DNA from: an uncultured Paracoccaceae bacterium
Lineage (GTDB): Bacteria; Pseudomonadota; Alphaproteobacteria; Rhodobacterales; Rhodobacteraceae
Assembly: GCA_938028765.1 (NCBI GenBank)
Contig: CALIZF010000008.1
Coordinates: 124,001 to 188,000, forward strand
DNA length: 64,000 nucleotides
Reading direction: 5' to 3'
Part shown: positions 20,306 to 29,115 of the stretch, one piece after another
Layout of the letters: every line of letters begins with the position of its first letter
How positions within the stretch are numbered: position 1 is the stretch's first letter
Position numbers and translations under genes: made by a program
The notes under the pieces: generated by a model
What the model was told of the DNA's origin: nothing
The model's input: only the letters and a program-made list of their open reading frames with translations
Databases searched by the model: none

Positions 20306-20670
20306 ACCTCGTGCGGCGGGGGGGGGCGGCCCGATACCGCAGTGGCGCCCCGTGGGCCTGCGCCGCTTCGTGCCGCGCATCCCGGAGCTCTGCGCGCGAC
20401 CGGCGGCCCGCCGCGCCGGACCTTCCGCCGCGGCCCTCTGCGCCCGATCTTCTGCGGGCGGCCATCCTGCGGCGCAGGGGGCCGGTGGTGACCTGACCGG
20501 GGCGCGCGCCGGCGCCCCTGCCCCGGCGGCGGGGGTCGTTGCTGCTGCAGCGTCGGCGGATGCGCCAGCCCCTTGAGACCGCGCCGGACGATCCGGTGCG
20601 GCGCGGGATGCCGCCGTCGCCGATCCTGCGGCCGCGACGGCCCTCCGCCGGCGACCGGACCATACGGCGC
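20306..20670. other. Long non-coding stretch between rpoD and the homogentisate promoter
   Basis: About 365 bp without a convincing gene. Open frames here (for example 20352-20576) give Ala/Arg/Pro-rich proteins with falling third-position GC. A perfect hairpin GGGGCGC / GCGCCCC with a 6-nt loop lies at 20499-20518. No tRNA-like fold is seen. It may hold an rpoD 3' region and upstream control sequence for hmgA. Confidence 0.4.
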
Positions 20671-20700
20671 TTGACATCATTGCACTTGCAACGATATCCT
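20671..20700 (+). promoter_or_regulatory. hmgA promoter with palindromic operator
   Basis: A consensus -35 TTGACA (20671-20676) is followed at 17-18 bp by ATATCC/TATCCT as -10. The spacer is almost wholly filled by a 20-bp near-perfect palindrome at 20676-20695: TTGCA-CT-TGCAA flanked by ATC and GAT, with one mismatched pair. A repressor bound there would block RNA polymerase. MarR- or IclR-type control is common for homogentisate genes; the regulator is not encoded next to it. Confidence 0.72.
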
Positions 20701-20726
20701 GTACGCGTGTTTCGATGGGGGATGCC

Positions 20727-22082
20727 ATGACCAGCCACGGCCTGCCCGCGGGCATGATCCGCGCCGCGACGACCACCGGTATCACCGAGGGCTACATGCC
20801 CGGCTGGGCCAACGACTTCGAGACCGAGGCGCTGCCGGGCGCCCTGCCGCGCGGCCAGAACAGCCCGCAGAAATGCGCCTATGGCCTTTACGCCGAACAG
20901 CTTTCGGGCAGCGCCTTCACCCAGGTCCGGCCCGAGCGGACGTGGTGCTACCGCATCCGCCCTTCGGTCAAGCACACCGCCCGGTTCGCGCCGGTCGACG
21001 TGCCCTACTGGAAGTCAGCCCCCCACATCATCCCCGGCGTGACCAGCCTCGGCCAGTACCGGTGGGATCCGGTGCCGCACGCGGGCGAGCCGCTGAGCTG
21101 GGTGACGGGGATGCGCACCATGACCACGGCGGGCGACGTGAACACGCAGGCCGGGATGGCCGCGCATGTCTACCTCGTCACCGACTCGATGCGCGACGAC
21201 TATTTCTTCTCGGCCGACGGCGAGCTTCTGGTGGTGCCGCAGGAGGGGCGGCTGCGCTTCTGCACCGAACTGGGCGTGATCGACCTCGAACCGAAGGAGA
21301 TCGCGATCCTCCCCCGCGGCCTCGTCTACCGGGTCGAGGTGCTGGAGGGCCCCTGCCGCGGCTTCGTCTGCGAGAACTACGGACAGAAGTTCCAGCTGCC
21401 GCACCGCGGACCGATCGGCGCCAACTGCCTTGCGAACCCGCGCGACTTCAAGACCCCCGTCGCCGCCTTCGAGGACCGCGAGGCGCCGTCGCGCGTGATC
21501 GTCAAGTGGTGCGGCCAGTTCCACGAGACGCGGATCGGGCATTCCCCGCTCGACGTGGTCGCCTGGCACGGCAACTATGCGCCCTGCAAGTACGACCTGC
21601 GCACCTATGCGCCGGTCGGGGCGATCCTGTTCGACCATCCCGACCCGTCGATCTTCACGGTGCTGACTGCGCCTTCGGGGCAGGAGGGGACGGCGAACAT
21701 CGACTTCGTCCTCTTCCGCGAACGCTGGATGGTGGCGGAACATTCGTTCCGCCCGCCGTGGTACCACAAGAACGTCATGTCGGAACTGATGGGCAACATC
21801 TACGGGATCTACGACGCCAAGCCCAAGGGCTTTGTCCCCGGCGGCATGTCGCTGCACAACTGCATGCTGCCCCACGGCCCCGACCGACAGGCGTTCGAGG
21901 GCGCCTCGAACGCCGAGTTGCGCCCCGAGAAGCTGGACGAGACCATGAGCTTCATGTTCGAGACCCGCTTTCCCCAGCACCTGACGGAATTCGCCGCGAA
22001 GGAAGCGCCGATGCAGGACGACTACATCGACTGCTGGGCGAGCCTCGAGAAGAAGTTCGACGGGACGCCGGGCGTGAAGTAA
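20727..22082 (+). CDS. hmgA: Homogentisate 1,2-dioxygenase
   Basis: 451 aa. Opens the ring of homogentisate to maleylacetoacetate, the central step of tyrosine and phenylacetate-type catabolism. Iron ligands are visible with the correct spacing: His347 and Glu353 in [11 protein letters not shown] and His383 in LPHGPD (six and thirty residues apart, as in the characterised enzyme). His377 is also conserved. [12 protein letters not shown] and the N-terminal [14 protein letters not shown]-like region agree with the family (here [12 protein letters not shown]). The start MTSHG at 20727 has GGGGG six bases upstream; ATG 20715 is an alternative. First gene of the 6-kb aromatic operon. Confidence 0.95.
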   Translation: MTSHGLPAGMIRAATTTGITEGYMPGWANDFETEALPGALPRGQNSPQKCAYGLYAEQLSGSAFTQVRPERTWCYRIRPSVKHTARFAPVDVPYWKSAPHIIPGVTSLGQYRWDPVPHAGEPLSWVTGMRTMTTAGDVNTQAGMAAHVYLVTDSMRDDYFFSADGELLVVPQEGRLRFCTELGVIDLEPKEIAILPRGLVYRVEVLEGPCRGFVCENYGQKFQLPHRGPIGANCLANPRDFKTPVAAFEDREAPSRVIVKWCGQFHETRIGHSPLDVVAWHGNYAPCKYDLRTYAPVGAILFDHPDPSIFTVLTAPSGQEGTANIDFVLFRERWMVAEHSFRPPWYHKNVMSELMGNIYGIYDAKPKGFVPGGMSLHNCMLPHGPDRQAFEGASNAELRPEKLDETMSFMFETRFPQHLTEFAAKEAPMQDDYIDCWASLEKKFDGTPGVK

Positions 22083-22191
22083 ATCCTGGGCAGGGGCGCC
22101 CGCCCACGGTGGACCCGCCTGCGGTGGCCCCGCCCGCCCGACGCCCCCGGCGCGGGGCGGCGCCCCGTCCGATGCCTGAATGCGAGGCCCG

Positions 22192-23454
22192 ATGCCGCTT
22201 GTGAAATCCTGGGTTGCCAGTGCGAACGCGCCCGGCTGCGACTTTCCCCTGAACAACCTGGCCCTCGGCGTGTTCTCCGTCGGCGACGGGGAACCGCGCT
22301 GCGGCGTCGCGATCGGGGACATGATCCTTGATGCGGCGGCGGCCGAAGAGGCGGGGCTGATCGGCCTGCCCGGCGGCCCCTGTCTGGACGTGCCGTTCTG
22401 GAACGAGCTGATGGAGGCAGGGCCGGTCGCCTGGGCCGATTTCCGCACGCAGGTGACGGCCCTGCTGGCCGAGGGCGCGGACCGGGCCGCCGCGCCGTTC
22501 CTCGTGCCGATGGCGGGGGCGGCGCTGCACCTGCCCTTCCTCGTCAGCGAGTATACTGACTTCTACGCGGGCCGGAACCACGCTGCCACGGTCAGCCGCA
22601 TCATGCGCGGCGCCGACAGCCTGCCGCCGAACTGGCTGCACATCCCCATCGGCTACAACGGCCGCGCCTCGTCGGTCGTGGTCAGCGGCACGCCGGTGGT
22701 GCGCCCCCTCGGCCAGACCCTGCCGCAGGGGGCCGAAGCGCCGGTGTTCGGCCCCTCGCGCCGGTTCGACTACGAGCTCGAGCTGGGCGCCATCGTCGGC
22801 ACGCCGTCGCAGGGCATGGTGTCGGTGGCCGAGGCCGAGGCGATGATCTTCGGCTATGTCCTGCTGAACGACTGGTCGGCCCGCGACATCCAGGGCTGGG
22901 AATACCAGCCGCTCGGCCCCTTCCAGGCCAAGGCGACGGCGACGACGATCAGCCCCTGGATCGTCATGGCCGCAGCGCTGGAGCCGTTCCGCGCCGAGGG
23001 CCAGCCGCGCGAGTTCCCGCCGCTGCCGTATCTGCGCGCGCCGCGGCCGGGCTTCTACGACATCGCGCTGTCGGTCGCGCTGGCGCCGGACGGCGGGGCC
23101 GAGACCGTGATCGCGCGCACCTCCGCGCGCGAGCTGACGTGGTCGGCCGCGCAGCAGCTGTGCCACCACACCACCAGCGGCTGCCCGATGAACGCGGGCG
23201 ACCTGCTGGGGTCGGGCACGATTTCCGGCACCACGCCCGACAGCCGCGGCTGCCTGCTGGAGGCGACGATGGGCGGGCGCGAACCCTTGGCGCTGCCGGG
23301 CGGGGCGACGCGCACTTTCCTCGAGGATGGCGATACGGTGATCTTGCGCGGCCACGCGCAGGGCGACGGCTACAGGATCGGGTTCGGGGACTGCGCCGGG
23401 CAGGTCATGCCCGCGCCCGCGGTGCCTGCCTGGGCAAGGGGGGACGCGGCATGA
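22192..23454 (+). CDS. fahA: Fumarylacetoacetase
   Basis: 420 aa. Hydrolyses fumarylacetoacetate to fumarate and acetoacetate, the last step of homogentisate breakdown. The small N-terminal SH3-like domain is followed by the FAH catalytic domain. TDFYAGRNHAATV carries the metal Asp and catalytic His, DYELELGAIVG two metal Glu residues, and NDWSARDIQGWEY the next Asp. GSGTISGTT is the later substrate loop. ATG 22192 is preferred over 22180 because GAGG lies directly upstream. The hmgA-fahA gap (109 bp) has a CGGGGC/GCCCCG hairpin at 22153-22167. The stop overlaps the next start. The intermediate isomerase gene maiA is not seen in this cluster. Confidence 0.95.
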   Translation: MPLVKSWVASANAPGCDFPLNNLALGVFSVGDGEPRCGVAIGDMILDAAAAEEAGLIGLPGGPCLDVPFWNELMEAGPVAWADFRTQVTALLAEGADRAAAPFLVPMAGAALHLPFLVSEYTDFYAGRNHAATVSRIMRGADSLPPNWLHIPIGYNGRASSVVVSGTPVVRPLGQTLPQGAEAPVFGPSRRFDYELELGAIVGTPSQGMVSVAEAEAMIFGYVLLNDWSARDIQGWEYQPLGPFQAKATATTISPWIVMAAALEPFRAEGQPREFPPLPYLRAPRPGFYDIALSVALAPDGGAETVIARTSARELTWSAAQQLCHHTTSGCPMNAGDLLGSGTISGTTPDSRGCLLEATMGGREPLALPGGATRTFLEDGDTVILRGHAQGDGYRIGFGDCAGQVMPAPAVPAWARGDAA

Positions 23455-24401
23455 GCAAGGCATTCGCATCGCAGGGGGATCTGGCCGAGAAGACGGCCAG
23501 CTTCACCGAGATCGGCCCCGACCTTTATGCCTTCACGGCGGAGGGCGATCCCAATTCAGGCGTGATCGTCGGCGACGATTCGGTGATGGTGATCGAGGCG
23601 CAGGCGACGCCGATGCTGGCGCGCAAGGTGATCGCCTGCATCCGCGAGGTTACCGACAAGCCGATCAGCCATGTGGTGCTGACGCACTACCATGCCGTGC
23701 GGGTGCTCGGCGCCTCCGCCTTCGGCGCGCGCGAAGTGATCATGGGCGAAACCGCGCGCGGCATGGTCGCCGAACGGGGGGCCGAGGACTGGGCCAGCGA
23801 GTTCGGACGCTTCCCGCGCCTCTTCCGCGGGCACGAGGAAATCCCCGGCCTGACCTGGCCCACCACGACCTTCCGCGACCGGATGACGGTCTGGCTGGGC
23901 CGCCGCCGGGTCGATCTGTTCCACCCCGGCCGCGCGCACACGGCGGGCGACATCGCGGTGCATGTGCCCGATGCGGCGGTGATGTTCACCGGCGACGTGG
24001 TGGAATACCATTCCGCCTGCTACTGCGGCGACGGGCACTTCCAGGACTGGCCGGCGGCGCTCGAGCGGATCCGCGCGATGGCGCCCGAAGCGATCGTGCC
24101 GGGGCGGGGCGATGCGCTGGTCGGGCGCGCGACGGTGAATGCCGCCCTCGATTCGACCGCGGATTTCGTTACCTCGACCTGGCGGGCGGCCGCATCGGTC
24201 GCCATGCGCGGCGGGTCGCTGAAGGAGACGATGGCGGCCGTCCGTGCCGCCTGCGATCCGAAGTTCGCCGCCTTCGCGATCTACGAACACTGCCTGCCGT
24301 TCAACGTCGCCCGCGCCTGGGACGAGGCGCAGGGGATCGACACCCCGCGCATCTGGACGGCCGAGCGCGACCGGGCGATGTGGGCGGCGCTGCAGGGATG
24401 A
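23451..24401 (+). CDS. MBL-fold metallo-hydrolase-like protein with altered metal motif
   Basis: 316 aa metallo-beta-lactamase-fold protein, ATGA-coupled to fahA. The core motif that should read HxHxDH is H79-Y-H81-A-V83-R84, so the second-metal Asp and His are replaced by Val and Arg. His163 (AHTAGD) and Asp182 (FTGDVVEY) are kept, and the usual late PGH motif reads VPGRGD. It may bind a single metal or have lost hydrolase activity. Known MBL enzymes hydrolyse thioesters, lactones and related bonds; here the neighbours suggest a role in homogentisate or related aromatic metabolism. No signal peptide is seen. Its specific function is unknown. Confidence 0.85.
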   Translation: MSKAFASQGDLAEKTASFTEIGPDLYAFTAEGDPNSGVIVGDDSVMVIEAQATPMLARKVIACIREVTDKPISHVVLTHYHAVRVLGASAFGAREVIMGETARGMVAERGAEDWASEFGRFPRLFRGHEEIPGLTWPTTTFRDRMTVWLGRRRVDLFHPGRAHTAGDIAVHVPDAAVMFTGDVVEYHSACYCGDGHFQDWPAALERIRAMAPEAIVPGRGDALVGRATVNAALDSTADFVTSTWRAAASVAMRGGSLKETMAAVRAACDPKFAAFAIYEHCLPFNVARAWDEAQGIDTPRIWTAERDRAMWAALQG

Positions 24402-24435
24402 CCGCGGTGGGCGCGATCTCTGCCGGATGCGCGGC

Positions 24436-24627
24436 ATGACCGCCGGCCCCGCGCGCGGCGAGCTGCGGCTGCGGCTGGCGGTCAGCCTTGCGGGCCTTGC
24501 CCTGCTTGCCGCGGTGGTCGCGCTGGCGCCGGTGGAGGGCTTGGCCTGGGTCGAGGTCGTAGGGATCGCGGGCCTTTTCTTCGGGCTGAGCGCGGCCCAT
24601 GCGGCACAGGGGCTGAAGCGGCGATGA
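24436..24627 (+). CDS. Small two-helix membrane protein
   Basis: 63 aa (66 aa if ATG 24427 is used). It has a basic N-terminus (RGELRLRLAV), two predicted membrane helices (about residues 15-32 and 37-56) and a basic tail GLKRR. Not recognised. It lies within the homogentisate operon, 34 bp after the MBL gene, and its stop overlaps the next small ORF by ATGA. Codon third positions are nearly all G or C, consistent with real coding. It could be a membrane anchor or part of a small transporter; this is not supported beyond context. Confidence 0.6.
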   Translation: MTAGPARGELRLRLAVSLAGLALLAAVVALAPVEGLAWVEVVGIAGLFFGLSAAHAAQGLKRR

Positions 24628-24875
24628 CGCTGATGCCGGCGGTGCAGGCGGTGACGTTCGCGGTCCGGGCCTTCCCCGCCTTCCGCTTCCTCTTCCGCCT
24701 GCGCGCCGTCGCGGTCAGGGCCGGCGGGCGGCCCTTCCCCGGCCTCGGCGCGAGGCTGCGCGCCGTCCGCGCCGGCACGACCGATCCCGTTTTCGCCGCC
24801 GACCCGCGGCGGCTTCCGATCCCGACTGCGGCCCTTCCGATCCTGTCCGCCGCCCCCGCCCTCCTGCGCCTCTGA
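24624..24875 (+). CDS. Small hypothetical protein (doubtful)
   Basis: 83 aa, starting at an ATGA overlap with the two-helix protein. It is rich in Ala, Arg, Leu, Pro and Phe, with an N-terminal FRFLFRLRAVAVRA segment and no recognised domain. Third-position GC in this frame is above 90 percent, much higher than in the opposite-strand frame, which argues for coding. The repetitive composition argues against. The flavoprotein gene starts 9 bp after its stop. Confidence 0.35.
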   Translation: MTLMPAVQAVTFAVRAFPAFRFLFRLRAVAVRAGGRPFPGLGARLRAVRAGTTDPVFAADPRRLPIPTAALPILSAAPALLRL

Positions 24876-24884
24876 GGCCCTGCC

Positions 24885-26435
24885 ATGCCCTACGACTACC
24901 GGCCCTACCCCGTCCGCCGCGCCCCTGGCCTCGACTCGCCAGAGCCGCGCCATCCTGTGGTCGTTGTCGGCGCAGGCCCCGTCGGCCTTGCGCTGGCGAT
25001 CGACCTTGCGCAGGCCGGCGTGCCGGTCGTCGTGCTGGACGACAACAACGTGGTGTCGGTCGGCAGCCGGGCGATCTGCTGGTCGAAGCGCAGCCTCGAG
25101 ATCCTCGACCGCCTCGGCGTCGGGCAGCGCTGCCTCGACAAGGGCGTGACCTGGAAGGTCGGGCGCACCTTCCACCGGGACGCGCAGGTGTTCGAGTTCG
25201 ACCTATTGCCCGAGGCAGGGCACCGGATGCCCGCCTTCGTGAACCTCCAGCAATATTATGTCGAGGAATACCTGATCGACCGGGCGATGCAGCTGCCGCT
25301 GATCGACATCCGGTTCCGCAACCGCGTGACGGCGGTCGCGCCCGCCGCCGACCACGCCGCGCTGACGGTCGAGACGCCGGACGGATCCTACCGGATCGAG
25401 GCGCGGTGGCTGGTCGCCTGCGACGGCGCGAAAAGCCCGGTGCGGGGGATGCTGGGCCTCGACTTCGACGGGGTGCTGTTCGAGGAACGCTTCCTGATCG
25501 CCGACATCGAGATGCAGGCCGACTTTCCCTCGGAACGCTGGTTCTGGTTCGAGCCGACCTTCCACCCCGGCCAGTCGGCCCTGCTGCACAAGCAGCCCGA
25601 CAACATCTACCGCATCGACCTGCAACTCGGCTGGGACGCCGACCCCGAGGCGGAACGCAGGCCCGAGCGGATCCTCCCCCGGATCGAGAAGGTCGTGGGC
25701 CACCGGGATTTCCGGCTGGACTGGGCCTCGATCTATACCTTCCAGTGCCGCCGTCTGGCCCGCTTCGTCCATGGGCCTGTGATCTTTGCGGGCGATAGCG
25801 CGCATGTCGTGTCGCCCTTCGGCGCGCGGGGCGGCAACGGCGGGCTGCAGGACGTGGACGCGCTCGGCTGGCGGCTGGCGGCAGTGGTGCAGGGCGCGCC
25901 GGCGGCGCTGCTGCAGGCCTATGACCGCGAACGCCAGTGGGGTGCGGACGAGAACATCCTGAACTCGTCCCGCGCGACCCGGTTCATGTCGCCCGATCCG
26001 GGGGTGGAACGGCTGTTCCGCGATGCCGTGCTGGACCTTGCCGGGCGCGCGGACTTCGCCCGGCCGATGGTGAATTCGGGCCGGCTGTCGAAGCCCTGCG
26101 TCTATCCGCTGCACGGCGCGCCCGACGATCCCGCGCTGCCGCCCGCGTCGCGGCCCGGCGCGGTGGCGCCCGATGCGCCGGTCGGCAACGGCTGGCTGCT
26201 GAACGCGCTCGGGGGCGACTTCACGCTGCTTGCGGTCGGCGCGGCGGCGCCTTCGGCGGGGCTGCGCGTGGTGGCGCCGCCGGTGACGGACATGCTGCGC
26301 GCCCGCTACCTCGGGCCGGCGGCAGAGGGGGCCATCTATCTGATCCGGCCCGACCAGGTGGTGGCGGCGCGCTGGCAGCGCGCGGATACGGCGGCGGTGC
26401 GGGCCGCGCTGGCGGAGGCGGGCGGATGCTGGTGA
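24885..26435 (+). CDS. FAD-dependent aromatic monooxygenase-like flavoprotein (MhpA/PHBH family)
   Basis: 516 aa. A group A flavoprotein monooxygenase of the class that hydroxylates phenolic acids with NAD(P)H and O2. The ADP-binding GxGxxG is VVGAGPVGLALAIDL near residue 28. The ribityl/pyrophosphate motif is FAGDSAHVVSPFGARGGNGG (about residues 302-321). WLVACDGAKSPVR is the DG fingerprint. The C-terminal thioredoxin-like region ends the chain. Placed in the homogentisate operon, it plausibly makes the pathway's substrate (for example from 3-hydroxyphenylacetate), but that is inference. The next gene overlaps its 3' end by 10 bp. Confidence 0.85.
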   Translation: MPYDYRPYPVRRAPGLDSPEPRHPVVVVGAGPVGLALAIDLAQAGVPVVVLDDNNVVSVGSRAICWSKRSLEILDRLGVGQRCLDKGVTWKVGRTFHRDAQVFEFDLLPEAGHRMPAFVNLQQYYVEEYLIDRAMQLPLIDIRFRNRVTAVAPAADHAALTVETPDGSYRIEARWLVACDGAKSPVRGMLGLDFDGVLFEERFLIADIEMQADFPSERWFWFEPTFHPGQSALLHKQPDNIYRIDLQLGWDADPEAERRPERILPRIEKVVGHRDFRLDWASIYTFQCRRLARFVHGPVIFAGDSAHVVSPFGARGGNGGLQDVDALGWRLAAVVQGAPAALLQAYDRERQWGADENILNSSRATRFMSPDPGVERLFRDAVLDLAGRADFARPMVNSGRLSKPCVYPLHGAPDDPALPPASRPGAVAPDAPVGNGWLLNALGGDFTLLAVGAAAPSAGLRVVAPPVTDMLRARYLGPAAEGAIYLIRPDQVVAARWQRADTAAVRAALAEAGGCW

Positions 26436-26641
26436 CGACCCCGAACATCGCGGACCCCGACGGGTTCTATGCGGCGCTGCTGGAGGCCCACCGGGGGCTG
26501 GATGCGGCGGGCAGCGCGGCGCTGAACGCGCGGCTGGTGCTGATCCTTGCGAACCACATCGGCGACCGGGCGGTGCTCGACGAGGCGCTGGCGCTCGCGC
26601 GCGGGGTCAGGGCCGAAGCGGAACGCGCCCCGACGGCGTAA
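26426..26641 (+). CDS. DUF2783 family small protein
   Basis: 71 aa acidic/alanine-rich helical protein resembling DUF2783: DPDGFYAALLEAHRGLD, then ARLVLILANHIGD. No membrane segment or signal peptide. It overlaps the flavoprotein 3' end by 10 bp, so the two are translationally linked, and DUF2783 genes typically sit beside such monooxygenases. It may be a coupling or stabilising partner of the hydroxylase. Its last 35 bp overlap the convergent phosphatase gene. Confidence 0.8.
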   Translation: MLVTTPNIADPDGFYAALLEAHRGLDAAGSAALNARLVLILANHIGDRAVLDEALALARGVRAEAERAPTA

Positions 26642-27341
26642 GCTCCCAGACATCCCGCCCTTCGATCACGGCGGCCGTCAGCGGCCCGCCGTAGGCCGCC
26701 CCGGAATCGAGGTTCACGCGGTTGCCGTAGTGGCGCGGCCGGTCCAACGCCGTGTGCCCGTGCACGATCAGCGGCCCGTGGTCGCGCCGGTCGTCGAGGA
26801 AGGCGTCGCGGATCCACAGAAGGTCGACCGCCGACTGCGCGTCGAGGGCCACGCCGGGGCGGATCCCTGCGTGCACGAAATGCGCCTGCCCGCGCGCGAA
26901 GGCGAGGGGCAGCGCGGCGAGGAACGCGCGATGCGCGGCCGGAACCGCCGCCGCCGCATCGGCCCAGACCTGCGCCAACGGCCGGTCGGCCGGCGCGCGC
27001 ACCCCGTAGGCGGCGAGCGTCGCTGCCCCACCGAGGCGCGGATGCAGCCACGACAGATCCCGCCGCAGCCCTTCGGGATGGCGCACGGGATCGTCGAGGA
27101 AATCAAGGAACAGCGCGTCGTGGTTGCCCTTCAGCACCACCCAGGGCTCGCCCCGCGCGATGCCGCCGGCGAGATGCTCGATCACCGCCGGGCTGTCGGG
27201 GCCCCGGTCCACGAGGTCGCCCAGATGCACTACGGGCGACCCCGCATCCCCGGCCGCCGCCCGATCCGCTGCGATCAGGTCGTGCGCGGCCAGCAGGAGG
27301 TCGAGATGGCCGTGGATGTCGCCGATGGCGTAGGTGCGCAT
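26607..27341 (-). CDS. Metallophosphoesterase, serine/threonine protein phosphatase type
   Basis: 244 aa calcineurin-like phosphoesterase of the PP1/ApaH-like bacterial branch. All dinuclear-metal motifs are present: GDIHGH, HLGDLVDRGPDS, LKGNHD, FVHAGIRPG and IVHGHT. Its substrate could be phosphoproteins or small phosphates; the family is broad. ATG 27341 starts the conserved MRTYAIGDIHGH; 15 upstream in-frame codons are not conserved. It lies 99 bp downstream of serA on the same strand and could be cotranscribed. Its 3' end overlaps the DUF2783 gene. Confidence 0.9.
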   Translation of the reverse strand: MRTYAIGDIHGHLDLLLAAHDLIAADRAAAGDAGSPVVHLGDLVDRGPDSPAVIEHLAGGIARGEPWVVLKGNHDALFLDFLDDPVRHPEGLRRDLSWLHPRLGGAATLAAYGVRAPADRPLAQVWADAAAAVPAAHRAFLAALPLAFARGQAHFVHAGIRPGVALDAQSAVDLLWIRDAFLDDRRDHGPLIVHGHTALDRPRHYGNRVNLDSGAAYGGPLTAAVIEGRDVWELTPSGRVPLRP

Positions 27342-27440
27342 GATGGCGGCCGGTCCTGTCGCCGCGGCAGATCCCGTGGGCGTCACGCCCCCCGGCCCCC
27401 CCGCGGCCCGTCTTCGGAACGATGCACGGACACGGCGGGA

Positions 27441-29036
27441 TCAGGCCACGTCGAACTCGAGCGGGCGGACCTGCTGGAACATCCCCGTGTTCTCCAGCGT
27501 CTCGACCACCTTGGGGTCGATCCGTTCGTCGAGGTAGAGGATCGCGATCGCGTCCTGGCCCGGCCCCGACCGGCCGAGGGTGAAGTTGGCGATGTTGACC
27601 CCGTTCTTGCCCATCGTCATGCCCAGAAGGCCGATGATGCCCGGCACGTCCTCGTTGGTGGTATAGAGCATGTGGCGCCCGATCTCGGCGTCGATGTTGA
27701 TTCCCTTGATCTGGATGAACCGCGGCTTGCCGTCCGAGAACACGGTGCCCGCAACCGACCTTTCGCGCCGGTCGGTCACCATCGTCACCTTGATGTAGGC
27801 GTCGAACACCCCCGACTTGTCCTGCCGCGTGGTCGAGACGCGGATGCCGCGTTCCTTCGCCACCACGGGGGCCGAGACCATGTTGACCTCGGGGTTGCCG
27901 GCGCGCAGGACGCCCGCGATCACCGCGCAGTTCAGCGCCTCGAGGTTCATGTCCGCCACCCGGCCGTCGTAGAGGACGTTGATCGCCTTGATCGGCTCGT
28001 CCGTCATCTGGCCGATGAAGCTGCCGAGGTGCCCGGCCAGCTTCACCCAGGGCCCCATCACCGCCGCCTCCTCGGCGGTGACAGAAGGCATGTTGAGCGC
28101 GTTCTGAACCGCCCCCGTCAGCAGGTAGTCCGCCATCTGCTCGGCGATCTGGATCGCCACGTTTTCCTGCGCCTCGGTCGTGGAGGCGCCGAGATGGGGG
28201 GTGCAGACCACGTTCGGCAGGCCGAAGAGCGGGCTTTCGGTCGCCGGTTCCACCGCGAACACATCGAGCGCCGCGCCGGCGACGTGACCCGACTTCAGCG
28301 CCGCGACCAGCGCCTCTTCGTCCACCAGCCCGCCGCGGGCGCAGTTCACGATCCGGACGCCGGGCTTCGTCCGCGCCAGCGCCTCGGCCGACAGGATATT
28401 GCGCGTCCGGTCGGTCAGGGGCGTGTGCAGGGTGATGACGTCGGCCCGCGCCAGCAGCTCGTCGAGCTCGACCTTGGCCACGCCGATCTCGCGCGCGCGG
28501 TCCTCGGACAGGAACGGGTCGTAGGCGATCACCTTCATCTTCAGGCCGAGCGCCCGATCGGCCACGATCGACCCGATGTTGCCCGCCCCGATGATGCCGA
28601 GCGTCTTGTTGAAGAGCTCCACCCCCATGAAACGGCTCTTTTCCCACTTGCCGGCATGGGTCGAGGCGTTGGCCTCGGGGATCTGGCGGGCGAGCGCGAA
28701 CATCATTGCGATGGTGTGTTCGGCCGTGGTGATCGAGTTGCCGAAGGGCGTGTTCATCACGATCACCCCGCGGCGACTGGCGGCAGGGATATCGACGTTG
28801 TCAACGCCGATGCCCGCGCGGCCGATCACCTTCAGCCGATCGGCGCGCTCCAGCAGCTTCGCCGTCACCTTGGTGGCCGACCGGATGGCAAGGCCGTCGT
28901 AGCGGTCGATCACGGCGGCAAGGGCTTCCTTGTCCTTGCCGAGCTTGGGCTGATAGTCCACCTCGAGCCCGCGGTCGCGGAAGATCTGGACGGCGGTTTC
29001 CGAAAGTTCGTCGGACACGAGAACGCGGGGGGGCAT
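27441..29036 (-). CDS. serA: D-3-phosphoglycerate dehydrogenase
   Basis: 531 aa, the long SerA form. First step of serine synthesis: 3-phosphoglycerate to 3-phosphohydroxypyruvate with NAD. The nucleotide-binding loop is IIGAGNIGSIVADRALG, with RGGLVDEEAL and TPHLGAST carrying catalytic-site residues. After residue 315 an intervening (ASB) domain leads to a C-terminal ACT domain (HMLYTTNEDVPGIIGLLG), the site of serine feedback in related enzymes. A GAGGAG ribosome site precedes ATG 29036. serC lies 79 bp upstream on the same strand, forming a serCA operon. Confidence 0.97.
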   Translation of the reverse strand: MPPRVLVSDELSETAVQIFRDRGLEVDYQPKLGKDKEALAAVIDRYDGLAIRSATKVTAKLLERADRLKVIGRAGIGVDNVDIPAASRRGVIVMNTPFGNSITTAEHTIAMMFALARQIPEANASTHAGKWEKSRFMGVELFNKTLGIIGAGNIGSIVADRALGLKMKVIAYDPFLSEDRAREIGVAKVELDELLARADVITLHTPLTDRTRNILSAEALARTKPGVRIVNCARGGLVDEEALVAALKSGHVAGAALDVFAVEPATESPLFGLPNVVCTPHLGASTTEAQENVAIQIAEQMADYLLTGAVQNALNMPSVTAEEAAVMGPWVKLAGHLGSFIGQMTDEPIKAINVLYDGRVADMNLEALNCAVIAGVLRAGNPEVNMVSAPVVAKERGIRVSTTRQDKSGVFDAYIKVTMVTDRRERSVAGTVFSDGKPRFIQIKGINIDAEIGRHMLYTTNEDVPGIIGLLGMTMGKNGVNIANFTLGRSGPGQDAIAILYLDERIDPKVVETLENTGMFQQVRPLEFDVA

Positions 29037-29115
29037 GGGTGTGCTCCTCAGGGAATGGGGAGGGGACGGGGGCGGCCCGGCCTCCAGGGCCGCCCGCCGC
29101 ACAGGATGGCAGGGG

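Noticed and set aside
20352-20576. Possible 74-aa ORF between rpoD and hmgA
   Set aside because: Starts at GTG with no ribosome site, third-position GC drops along it, and no recognisable motif is present.
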